The notes under the pieces were generated by a model. That model did no database searches, had not been told where the DNA came from, and saw only the letters and a program-made list of their open reading frames with translations. A program made the position numbers and the translations under genes. Shown in pieces: positions 34,540 to 41,990 of a DNA stretch of 49,621 nucleotides (within the stretch, counting starts at the first letter, position 1; each line of letters opens with the position of its first letter). This DNA comes from Phascolarctobacterium sp. (GTDB lineage Bacteria > Bacillota > Negativicutes > Acidaminococcales > Acidaminococcaceae), in assembly GCA_017452325.1 (NCBI GenBank), contig JAFTMR010000073.1, forward strand, positions 1 to 49,621, given 5' to 3'.

Positions 34540-35481
34540 CTACTCCTTGCCTAATACATCCTCTGCTTGTACGCCACGCCCGTTGATGAAAACCTGCGCC
34601 GCCATACGTTTTTTAGATTCCGGCTGTACTTCGATAATTTCCAATACGCCGGTACCGCAAGCCACAAAGAAGCTGTGCTTGGTAACCTCAACTACAGTAC
34701 CCGGTTCAGCAGTAGTAACCTTGTCAGTTAAACGACTGCCCCAAATTTTTAAATTCTTGCCATCGGGTAATTTAGTAAAGGCACCGGGAGCAGGGTTAAA
34801 GCCACGAATCAAATTATGAATATCCGTAGCAGCTTTGCTCCAGTCAATTTTTTCCATATCACGTTTTAAAAGGGAGGCATAGGTAGCTTCCTCTTCCTTT
34901 TGCTTTTCAGGACTAGCCTTACCAGCTTCAATATCTTCGATAACTTCCAGTAACAGCTCTGCGCCTTTCACTTTCAGCTCATCGTGCAGCTCGCCCATGG
35001 TCATGTTTTCGCCAATGGGTACAATAACCTTTTTAAGCATGTCACCGGTATCCATACCGATATCCATTTGCATAATGGTTACGCCACTTTCCTCTTCGCC
35101 CTGCATAATTGCATAGTGAATGGGCGCAGCACCTCTGTACTTTGGAAGTAAGGAAGCGTGCACGTTGATGCAGCCATATTTCGGCATTTCCAATATTTCC
35201 TGGGAAAGTAATTGTCCAAAGGCAGCAACTACAATCAAATCAGGATTCATTTCGCGCAGCTGCGCAACAAATTCCGGAGTCTTAACCCTTTGGGGCTGGA
35301 ACACCTCCAAGCCTTGACCCAAAGCATATTCCTTAACAGGAGTCATCAGCATTTGGCGACCACGTCCCTTAGGTCTGTCCGGTTGAGTAATAACACTTAC
35401 AATTTCGTATTTACCTGCTTCCACCAGCGCCTGCAAGCTGCCTACGGCAAAATCAGGAGTTCCCATAAAAACTATACGCAT
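34540..35481 (-). CDS. fmt: Methionyl-tRNA formyltransferase
   Basis: About 313 residues from the ATG at 35481 (AGGTG six bases upstream, overlapping the def stop). Adds the formyl group to initiator Met-tRNA. FMGTPDFAVGSLQAL at the start, INVHASLLPKYRGAAPIHYA with the catalytic residues, and a C-terminal tRNA-binding OB domain. Adjacent to def, whose product removes the same group. Confidence 0.96.
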   Translation of the reverse strand: MRIVFMGTPDFAVGSLQALVEAGKYEIVSVITQPDRPKGRGRQMLMTPVKEYALGQGLEVFQPQRVKTPEFVAQLREMNPDLIVVAAFGQLLSQEILEMPKYGCINVHASLLPKYRGAAPIHYAIMQGEEESGVTIMQMDIGMDTGDMLKKVIVPIGENMTMGELHDELKVKGAELLLEVIEDIEAGKASPEKQKEEEATYASLLKRDMEKIDWSKAATDIHNLIRGFNPAPGAFTKLPDGKNLKIWGSRLTDKVTTAEPGTVVEVTKHSFFVACGTGVLEIIEVQPESKKRMAAQVFINGRGVQAEDVLGKE

Positions 35482-35490
35482 ATCTTTCAC

Positions 35491-35964
35491 CTATTTATCA
35501 AATTTTTCTTTTTGCTTGGGCATAATGGTTTGCGCCTTATCAATGAACAGAATACCGTCCAAATGATCCAGCTCGTGTTGGATTGCGATTGCCATCAAAC
35601 CACTTGCTTCCATTAAATAGCGTTTGCCTGTACGGTCGGTAAATTCGCATTCTACTTTTTCAGCGCGCTCTACTTCGCCCTCGTATTCAGGTACGGAAAG
35701 GCAGCCTTCGCCGCCAACCACGCTACCTTCCTTCTTAACGATGACTGGGTTAATCATTTCCACCAAGCCTTCGCCAACGTCAATGACAACGATGCGTTTG
35801 GAAACACCAATCTGGGGAGCAGCCAAACCTACGCCGTCAGCAGCGTACATAGTCTCTGCCATATCCTTCAATAATTTAATCAACTTTTTATCTATACGCT
35901 TTACTTCTTCAGCAATTTTACGAAGTACAGGGTCACCTGCAGTAACAATTTTTAATTTAGCCAC
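35491..35964 (-). CDS. def: Peptide deformylase
   Basis: 157 residues. Metal enzyme removing the N-formyl group from new proteins. Three motifs: GVGLAAPQIG, EGCLSVP and QHELDHLDG, carrying the Cys and two His metal ligands. Upstream AGGAGG-like site (TAGGAGGCAC). Paired with fmt. Confidence 0.97.
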   Translation of the reverse strand: MAKLKIVTAGDPVLRKIAEEVKRIDKKLIKLLKDMAETMYAADGVGLAAPQIGVSKRIVVIDVGEGLVEMINPVIVKKEGSVVGGEGCLSVPEYEGEVERAEKVECEFTDRTGKRYLMEASGLMAIAIQHELDHLDGILFIDKAQTIMPKQKEKFDK

Positions 35965-36032
35965 AATGTGCCTCCTATGTTTATGTTAAATTTAGTACCT
36001 TATATTGTACCATATTTTAAAACATCTAACAA

Positions 36033-36080
36033 ACCCCTCAGACGCAACTTCATTGCGCCAGCTCGCCTTTCAGGGCACTT
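36033..36080. repeat. Degenerate dispersed repeat between priA and def
   Basis: CCCCTCAGACGCAACTTC with a hairpin CGCAA-CTTCA-TTGCG (36043-36057) and a following GCTCGCCTTTCAGGGC. It resembles the CCTCAG(T)CAGC-type repeat at 32371-32405 in decayed form. Confidence 0.4.
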
Positions 36081-36084
36081 TTCC

Positions 36085-38352
36085 CTAGATAACATTTACC
36101 GGGTCCACATCAAAAAAAAGATTACGTTGCTCCCTGAACTCGCTATTCAAAAGAGCATCCTTCACCGGCTGTAAGTCCTTCGCCTTGACAAGAATGTTAT
36201 AGCGGTACATATCCCTAACCTTGGCAACAATCCCCGGGAAGGGACCAAGCACAAGCAAATCCTGCAGCTTACCTTCCAACTGCAAGCCCTGCAGATAAGT
36301 GGTAACCCTTTTCGCCAACGCCAGAGCAGCTGCTTCATCCTTGTCCCAAACAGTCATCTTTAACATCTGGGCAAAGGGAGGATAGAAGAAAGTCTCCCGA
36401 TCTTTTAATTCATCAATGGCAAAGCTGTCGTAATCCTGACGTGCCGCCTGCTGTAACACCTTGCTTTCCACATCATAAGCCTGGAAAATAACATGTCCCT
36501 TCTTATCGCCACGTCCCGCCCTTCCGGCAGCCTGTGTTAAAAGCGAAAAGGTACGCTCTGACGCGCGAAAGTCCGGCAAATTCAGGGCACTATCTGCGGA
36601 AAGCACGCCAACCAAAGTTACGTTGGGAATGTCGTGCCCCTTGGCAACCATCTGAGTTCCAATCAGAACATTACGCTCGCCACGAGCAAAACTGCTCAAA
36701 ATATCTGCGTGAGCAAATTTTTGCGCTGTGCTATCCTGATCCATACGCAACACTCTAACTTCCGGCAGTTCCATCAGCTCAGCCTCTGCCTTTTGGGTAC
36801 CTGTTCCAAAAAATTTAATACGCCTGCTATGGCAGGTAGGACACTCCATAGGAATTTCCGCTGTATTACCGCAGTAATGACAACGCATCGCCTCCCCTGC
36901 GCTGTGATAAACTAACGCCACCGCACAATGAGGACAAACAATGGACGCACCGCAGTCTCGACACATCACGAAAGTAGAATACCCACGCCTGTTCAGAAGC
37001 ACTATTCCCTGCTCCCCATTGGCAGCAGTTGTAACGAGAGCCTGCTTCAGCTTGCGGGAAAGCACGCTAAAATTACGCTCCTGCAATTCCTTACGCATAT
37101 CTACGATTTCAACATCGGGCAATTGGCTTCCCGTAGCACGCTTGGTCAAACGCAAATGCTGATACTCACCTTGCACTGCCTTGTAATAAGTTTCCAAATC
37201 AGGAGTAGCACTTCCTAAAATCAAGGGTGCGCCTGTAAGCTTGGAGCGTTCCAACGCCACATTCCTTGCGTGGTAGTTGGGGCGTTCCTCCTGCTTGTAA
37301 CTACTTTCATGTTCTTCATCTATAATAATCAGTCCGAGATTCTCAAAGGGTGCGAACACAGCACTGCGCACGCCAATTAAAATATTCGCTTGATGAGTGT
37401 GCATCTTGTACCACACGTCACCACGCTCATTTTGAGAAAGCTTGCTGTGAGCAACCGCTACCAAATCACCAAACCAAGCTTTAAACCGCTTCACCAATTG
37501 GGCGGTCAAAGCAATTTCCGGCACAAGCATTAAGACCTGTTTGCCCTGCGCTACCGCTTCTGCCGCGGCACGCAGGTAAACCTCCGTCTTACCACTGCCT
37601 GTAATGCCCTGCAGTAAAAAAGTTTCGCCATCTGCATTTTGCACAGAAGCGTTAAGCTTTTCCAAAGCATTTGCCTGCTCGTCAGTAAGAGTAAAAATTT
37701 CACCACGCTTATGAGGATTAACGTAGCTGTTCCGTAATATACGCTTTTGTCCAACTTCCGCCCAAGCTTTTTCTGCCAAAGTACGGGCTGTGGCAGCACT
37801 CACCTTGTATTCGGAAAGTTCATTTACAGTTAGCCACTCACCTTCGGACAGCACTGCCAGCGCCGCCATCTGAGCCTTCGCCCTGCTGTCGCCAAGTGCG
37901 AGGGCGGCGCGACCGGATTCCGTAATGCGGTAAGCAAGCACAGTTTTTTCTTTCAAACGCTCTTCGTAAGCGTAATAAAGCAGTTTGCCATTTTCATCCT
38001 TCACAGCCTGACGTTTAATACTGGTCTTACCGGGAACAAAAAGGCGCATTGCCTCCGCCAAAGAGCACATATAATAATCAGCCAACCATTTGGCTGTAGC
38101 AAGCATCTCTTTGTAGAACCAAGGTCTGTCGCCCAAGGCTGCTTCAACATTTTTCAGTTTTGCTTGTGCCTGCAGGGGCAAGCTTGCCAGTTCCCTGCGC
38201 TGCACAACAAAGCCTTCCACCTTTTGCGCGCCAAAGGGAACAACCACGCGCCAACCACTGTCCAAAAAATTTAACTCCGCAGGTACGGCGTAAGTAAACT
38301 GCTTGAACAAACTCTTTACAGGCAAATTAATCGCAACATCAACGCAGAACAT
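36085..38352 (-). CDS. priA: Primosomal protein N' (PriA helicase)
   Basis: 755 residues. Restarts collapsed replication forks. N-terminal 3'-DNA-binding domain (VDVAINLPVKSLFKQFTYAV), helicase Walker A GITGSGKTEVYLRAA, DEEHE box, zinc-binding cysteines (CRDCGASIVCPHC and CHYCGNTAEIPMECPTC) and motif VI AAGRAGRGDKKG. Clear GGAGG eight bases before the ATG. First gene of the priA-to-rpe operon. Confidence 0.97.
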   Translation of the reverse strand: MFCVDVAINLPVKSLFKQFTYAVPAELNFLDSGWRVVVPFGAQKVEGFVVQRRELASLPLQAQAKLKNVEAALGDRPWFYKEMLATAKWLADYYMCSLAEAMRLFVPGKTSIKRQAVKDENGKLLYYAYEERLKEKTVLAYRITESGRAALALGDSRAKAQMAALAVLSEGEWLTVNELSEYKVSAATARTLAEKAWAEVGQKRILRNSYVNPHKRGEIFTLTDEQANALEKLNASVQNADGETFLLQGITGSGKTEVYLRAAAEAVAQGKQVLMLVPEIALTAQLVKRFKAWFGDLVAVAHSKLSQNERGDVWYKMHTHQANILIGVRSAVFAPFENLGLIIIDEEHESSYKQEERPNYHARNVALERSKLTGAPLILGSATPDLETYYKAVQGEYQHLRLTKRATGSQLPDVEIVDMRKELQERNFSVLSRKLKQALVTTAANGEQGIVLLNRRGYSTFVMCRDCGASIVCPHCAVALVYHSAGEAMRCHYCGNTAEIPMECPTCHSRRIKFFGTGTQKAEAELMELPEVRVLRMDQDSTAQKFAHADILSSFARGERNVLIGTQMVAKGHDIPNVTLVGVLSADSALNLPDFRASERTFSLLTQAAGRAGRGDKKGHVIFQAYDVESKVLQQAARQDYDSFAIDELKDRETFFYPPFAQMLKMTVWDKDEAAALALAKRVTTYLQGLQLEGKLQDLLVLGPFPGIVAKVRDMYRYNILVKAKDLQPVKDALLNSEFREQRNLFFDVDPVNVI

Positions 38353-38449
38353 GGTTCCTCCAAAAAATAGGTTAATCTAATAATATTCTCGAAAGGACTG
38401 GTAAATCCTTTTTTAATTACTAACTTAATCCTAAAAAGCCCGTATATGC

Positions 38450-38480
38450 AAAAGTCAGGAAGACATTGTATCTTCCTGAC
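38450..38480 (-). terminator. Terminator downstream of the Cas9-like gene
   Basis: Minus-strand hairpin GTCAGGAAGA / TCTTCCTGAC (10 bp perfect, loop of seven) followed by TTTTGC. It lies about 100 bases after the Cas9-like stop codon and would give any transcript from this region a defined, structured 3' end. Confidence 0.8.
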
Positions 38481-38494
38481 CATAACCATTCTTA

Positions 38495-38531
38495 CTTGCA
38501 AGCTCATCAATATCCAACAAAGGACTAAAAC
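38495..38531 (-). repeat. CRISPR-repeat-like direct repeat, distal copy
   Basis: On the minus strand it starts GTTTTAGTCCTTTGTTGG and ends GATGAGCTTGCAAG (37 bases). The GTTTTAGTCC start resembles type II CRISPR repeats; the Campylobacter repeat reads GTTTTAGTCCC in the same orientation. About 28 bases of it recur at 38542-38571. One isolated unit plus a partial copy is not an array, so this may be a remnant, part of a guide-RNA gene, or coincidence. Confidence 0.45.
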
Positions 38532-38541
38532 AAATAAATAT

Positions 38542-38571
38542 CTTGCATAAGCTTATCAATATCCAACAGAG
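38542..38571 (-). repeat. Direct repeat, proximal copy
   Basis: Shares TGTTGGATATTGAT-AGCTT and the terminal GCAAG with the distal copy (offset 49 bases), but lacks the GTTTTAG start. It begins about 11 bases after the Cas9-like stop codon. Confidence 0.55.
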
Positions 38572-38582
38572 TTTCTTTTACT

Positions 38583-40835
38583 TCAATACATATCTTCCAG
38601 CAACATAAAGGGAGCAGAACTTTTTACTTCACCACCAAGCTTACCAAGAATATCCACATCATATTTTTTAATTACGTCCTTCTTAGTTACATAATATGCA
38701 ATATCCATTAAAGAATTCCTTTCTCTAACATTCAGTAAACTTCTTGTAACCGCCCTTACGCTTCTGTAGTAACCCTCAAATTTTAAATTTTCCTTTGCGT
38801 CAAATATCTTTATATAATCATTAGTAAAAAGATACATCACGTGCTCCTTATAATTTTCCGGATAAGGAGCAGCTAAATATAATTTCTTACCTTCCTTTTT
38901 GAAATCTACGTACCGTAATCCGCGGAACGCAGTTTTATTATCTTTATTCTTATAAATTTCAACGCAATAATATTTATTGGCACTCAAAACATTTTCGTTG
39001 CCATTGGAATCCATCTTAACAATGGAAGAAGCTTTCCGTTTAACTTTGGGAATGGGATTGTCATCGGTGAGCTTACCTTGAAACTTTTTATTTTGCTTAT
39101 AGCTTATCAAAGGCTGCTTGTCATAATCCTCACACTTCTCCCCATTCGACCAAGCTTTATAAATTTTAGTAGCAAGATTGCTTTTAGCCATATGCACATG
39201 CTTATCATCACTACTGTCAAACAAAAGGTTACCTTCCAAATAATTGGCAAAATATTTGGTAATAAAATTAGTAACCGCTATATTTATATAACTTGGAGAA
39301 TCATACCTTCTAACAATCGCATTAATAACCTTGCGAGCTTCGTTAATAGTTTTAAAAGCAACTACATCCTGCATTATTTCTTCATCAACCTTTTGGGTAA
39401 AGGCTGGTAAAATTTTATGCTTACGTTCAAGTTTAAGCTTTAGCTTGTTATCAGCTAGACGCCTTTCCCGAAGCCATCTTACTTTAAAATTACCGTAAAC
39501 CTCTCCATCTAAGAAAGCATTGATTGCTTCCGTCATATAACGGTCGCAAACATTAACAGTTCCACCAAAATTACTGTAAAGCAATTTTTGGCAAAGCATT
39601 TCATTCCAGCCTGCCTCTTGTAAAACTTTCTCCCTCCGCTTAGGAGTAATATTTTCAGAAAGCAGCACGCTTAACTTTTGCAGCTTGGAAGGATGTTCCA
39701 AAGTAAACAGTTCTTCTGAAATTAATTCCTGATAACTGTAACCACTTGCTTCCAAAGCTTCCTTCAATACATTTAAAGTCTCAAGCGTATCATCAAGCTT
39801 TACCTTATTCCTACCGCTCCGTACTTCTATACCAAAAGTTTTTAAAATTGTCTTTACTGATTTTGTAGAAGCTCTTGCGTTTAACAAACTCTCTTTTAAA
39901 AGTGCGTGCATAGCATCCCGAGGCAAACCGATAGCTTCACCTTTCGCATCAATAAATTTATAGCGTGATAACCTATTAACTAAAATAAACACATCTGCCA
40001 GCACAGTACTCTTAAAACTACGCTTTTCTTCCTTGTAAAACCTGCACTTGCCAACAGAATCTAAATACCCCATAAATTTACGCAACTTATCGTTTTCAGT
40101 ACCAGGTCCTGTTTCAAAATCACGTTGGGCAAAAACTATCCTATCACACAAAAAATTAATATTTTCTGCCGTAAATTGCGGGTAATATTTTGCCTGAGAA
40201 TATAAAATATCTAAAAGTTCCTTCCTAATATATGCACGCTTAATCAGCACAAACCTACCGGTATTCTTATGGTTGTGATAATCAGGAAAGCTTGTCGCAG
40301 TTTTAAAAGCTTCATCATTTAAAATCATATCCGCAACGCTACGATACCGCCCTGCTTGGAAACGCTCTTCAAATTCTGCCAAGCCTGCCTTCACCAAACC
40401 TGCGTCTTTAGAACTAATTTCTTCATTATAATAGTCACTGTAACCACGATGATTACAAATATGAATAATACAATCAGTAATTTCTTCCGCAGTAAGCTTT
40501 TCAGTTAACCCTTTCAAGCGAAGAGCAAAAATATTTTGGTTACCATTCTTCTCCTGCCATAGCCTTAAAGCAGCATCAGTAAGCAAACCAATCTTTTGCA
40601 AAAAGCTTTTGACCCTATCCTTACGATGGGCGCGACGGCGAACCAATCTTCTTAAATTGCGGTACACCCTGCGTTCCTGATTCTTCCTTACTCTACCGTC
40701 AGCAATTTCACCAGAAGCAAATAACCGTATCCCAACATCCTCAACCTGTGCATTATCTTCACCAGTTTGCAAGGCTACGGCAAAGCCAACATAACCAATA
40801 CCAATATCTAAATCGATACCATATTTCCTAGTCAT
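38583..40835 (-). CDS. Miniature Cas9 homologue lacking HNH and RuvC catalytic residues
   Basis: About 750 residues from the ATG at 40835, with GGAGG six bases upstream; an ATG at 40841 abuts that site. RuvC-I is present (KYGIDLDIGIGYVGFAVA; Asp10 kept). The Arg-rich bridge helix (about 48-83) and REC-type motifs HICNHRGY, DSVGKCRF and EEKRSFK follow. The segment before RuvC-II is normal (ARKVINAIVRRYDSPSYINI), but the catalytic Glu is Ala (INIAVTN, about 520). Only about 25 residues separate it from RuvC-III, so the whole HNH domain is missing. RuvC-III reads KHVHMAKSN, with Met at the catalytic Asp position (about 549). The WED and PAM-interacting regions persist; the end VIKKYDVDILGKLGGEV resembles SaCas9. 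Probably an RNA-guided DNA-binding protein that does not cut. No cas1 or cas2 is nearby. Confidence 0.88.
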   Translation of the reverse strand: MTRKYGIDLDIGIGYVGFAVALQTGEDNAQVEDVGIRLFASGEIADGRVRKNQERRVYRNLRRLVRRRAHRKDRVKSFLQKIGLLTDAALRLWQEKNGNQNIFALRLKGLTEKLTAEEITDCIIHICNHRGYSDYYNEEISSKDAGLVKAGLAEFEERFQAGRYRSVADMILNDEAFKTATSFPDYHNHKNTGRFVLIKRAYIRKELLDILYSQAKYYPQFTAENINFLCDRIVFAQRDFETGPGTENDKLRKFMGYLDSVGKCRFYKEEKRSFKSTVLADVFILVNRLSRYKFIDAKGEAIGLPRDAMHALLKESLLNARASTKSVKTILKTFGIEVRSGRNKVKLDDTLETLNVLKEALEASGYSYQELISEELFTLEHPSKLQKLSVLLSENITPKRREKVLQEAGWNEMLCQKLLYSNFGGTVNVCDRYMTEAINAFLDGEVYGNFKVRWLRERRLADNKLKLKLERKHKILPAFTQKVDEEIMQDVVAFKTINEARKVINAIVRRYDSPSYINIAVTNFITKYFANYLEGNLLFDSSDDKHVHMAKSNLATKIYKAWSNGEKCEDYDKQPLISYKQNKKFQGKLTDDNPIPKVKRKASSIVKMDSNGNENVLSANKYYCVEIYKNKDNKTAFRGLRYVDFKKEGKKLYLAAPYPENYKEHVMYLFTNDYIKIFDAKENLKFEGYYRSVRAVTRSLLNVRERNSLMDIAYYVTKKDVIKKYDVDILGKLGGEVKSSAPFMLLEDMY

Positions 40836-40902
40836 TGCCATCCTCCAAACTTCATAAACAAGCTAAACTTTTAAAATATCATTACTGGAAAATACAGCCC
40901 TC

Positions 40903-40931
40903 TTGTTGTACGTATAAATACGTGCTATAAT
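40903..40931 (+). promoter_or_regulatory. hicAB promoter
   Basis: TTGTTG, 17 bp, TATAAT with an extended -10 (TGC before it). The predicted leader before the GTG of hicA is very short, about 16 bases, with AGGAGG at 40941-40946. Confidence 0.8.
40910..40923. promoter_or_regulatory. Palindromic operator between hicAB -35 and -10
   Basis: Perfect inverted repeat ACGTAT-AA-ATACGT, lying exactly in the promoter spacer. HicB antitoxins with ribbon-helix-helix domains repress their own promoter, so this is the likely HicB site. It is also in the upstream region of the divergent Cas9-like gene. Confidence 0.65.
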
Positions 40932-40953
40932 GATTGTTACAGGAGGCGATACA

Positions 40954-41136
40954 GTGAAGCCGAAAGAACTTATTAAAATTCTTGAAGCGAATGGTTGGCA
41001 GCTGCAGCGTTCTCGTGGTTCACATTACACATATAAACACGATAACATTCCTGCTTTGCTAACCATACCAGTTCATAACAAAGATATGAAAATTGGTACG
41101 CTCAATCAACTTCTGAAAGCAGCAGGACTGAAATAG
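40954..41136 (+). CDS. hicA: HicA-type mRNA interferase toxin
   Basis: 60 residues from the GTG at 40954, eight bases after AGGAGG; an upstream in-frame ATG at 40930 lies inside the -10 box and is rejected. Small double-stranded-RNA-binding-like fold: KPKELIKILEANGWQLQRSR, then GSHYTYKH with the catalytic His24, and the ending HNKDMKIGTLNQLLKAAGL. It degrades mRNA when not held by HicB. Complete and apparently active. Located directly upstream of hicB and divergent from the Cas9-like gene. Confidence 0.93.
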   Translation: MKPKELIKILEANGWQLQRSRGSHYTYKHDNIPALLTIPVHNKDMKIGTLNQLLKAAGLK

Positions 41137-41170
41137 TCCTGCTGTACATATCGCAAAGGAGCTTATTGAT

Positions 41171-41566
41171 ATGGAAAAAAGAATTTATCCTGCAATATTT
41201 CATAAAGAAGAAGTTGGCTACTCCGTAACCTTTCCTGACCTTCCTGGTTGCATAACAGAAGGCGATACTTTAGAAGAAGCCTTTACCATGGCACAAGATG
41301 CTTTGGGTATTTATCTCTACACCTTAAAAGAAGATAAAGTAGATTTACCTAAATACGTCGCGCCAGAAGTTTTAATTCTTGATAAAGATAGCTTCATTAC
41401 CCTTGTTGAATGGGATGAGCTAGAATACCTTAAACGTACCAGTAATAAATCTGTCAAAAAGACTCTAACAATTCCAGAATGGCTTAACACCAAAGCAGAA
41501 GAAGAAAATATTAACTTTAGTCAAACTTTACAAAAAGCTTTATTAGAACAATTAGAAGAAGCTTAG
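41171..41566 (+). CDS. hicB: HicB-type antitoxin
   Basis: 131 residues, AAAGGAG before the ATG. N-terminal partial RNase H-like HicB domain (YPAIFHKEEVGYSVTFPDLP, then GCITEGDTLEEAFTMAQDAL) that masks HicA, and a C-terminal ribbon-helix-helix-type DNA-binding segment (KKTLTIPEWLNTKAEEENIN). It should neutralise HicA and repress the promoter through the palindrome at 40910-40923. Confidence 0.93.
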   Translation: MEKRIYPAIFHKEEVGYSVTFPDLPGCITEGDTLEEAFTMAQDALGIYLYTLKEDKVDLPKYVAPEVLILDKDSFITLVEWDELEYLKRTSNKSVKKTLTIPEWLNTKAEEENINFSQTLQKALLEQLEEA

Positions 41567-41620
41567 ATTAGTTATCCTACCTACCGCCACACTTACCCCT
41601 ACTGCAGTAATAAAAATCCC

Positions 41621-41765
41621 CTCACTCTTATAATGGGTCCAAAAACACTAAAAAGGGACATAATTTGCTAAAAATATTTTTAGAATCCACTTTTTCTTAG
41701 ATTTTGAAAAAAATTTGCAGATTGATGTCCCTTTTTGCTAAAAAAATACCCATTATAAGAGTGAG
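41621..41765. repeat. Long inverted-repeat element (MITE-like or structured RNA)
   Basis: 145 bp with outer arms CTCACTCTTATAATGGGT (41621-41638) and its exact complement (41748-41765), and inner arms AAAAAGGGACAT (41650-41661) and its complement (41725-41736). The centre holds a perfect 16-bp palindrome CTAAAAATATTTTTAG (41668-41683). It could fold into one long hairpin. No transposase ORF and no clear target-site duplication; it may be a MITE or a terminator for hicB. Confidence 0.7.
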
Positions 41766-41954
41766 ATTTCTTTTTTCCTCTCTTCTTTTGTTGGTTTTCT
41801 TCTCTCCTTTGTTTCTTTGCCCTGTTCAAGCAAAGCTGAAAGCTTTGCATCCTATTCCTAATATAGTCTTTAATCTAAGTAATGCGTAAGCGTTACTAAC
41901 CTTGTTCCCCAAAAGAAATATTAAATTTTTATTAAAAGCATGTCCCCCTCTACA

Positions 41955-41976
41955 AAATGTTTCACGTGAAACATTT
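41955..41976. promoter_or_regulatory. parS centromere-like site for ParB/Spo0J
   Basis: Contains the exact 16-bp consensus TGTTTCACGTGAAACA (41958-41973), extended by three more palindromic bases on each side. ParB binds such sites and, with SMC and ParA, segregates the origin region. Sites usually cluster near oriC, so this part of the chromosome may be origin-proximal. The palindrome is also followed by a short T-run on the minus strand just after rmlB. Confidence 0.88.
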
Positions 41977-41990
41977 AAAGAACAAGCTCC

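Noticed and set aside
36085-38352. PriA as part of the Cas9-like system
   Set aside because: It belongs to the conserved priA-def-fmt order and is separated by a terminator.
38390-38420. Plus-strand hairpin AAAGGA...TCCTTTTTT as a terminator
   Set aside because: No plus-strand gene ends there; kept only as a possible part of the priA upstream region.
38316-38510. 64-codon minus-strand ORF between the Cas9-like gene and priA
   Set aside because: It overlaps the terminator hairpin and the priA start, has no ribosome-binding site and no recognisable sequence.
38495-38571. A CRISPR array
   Set aside because: Only two imperfect units at a 49-base period, one lacking the repeat start; no regular repeat-spacer pattern.
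41704-41889. 61-codon ORF resembling a signal peptide
   Set aside because: It starts with TTG inside the inverted-repeat element, lacks a ribosome-binding site and ends soon after the hydrophobic stretch.
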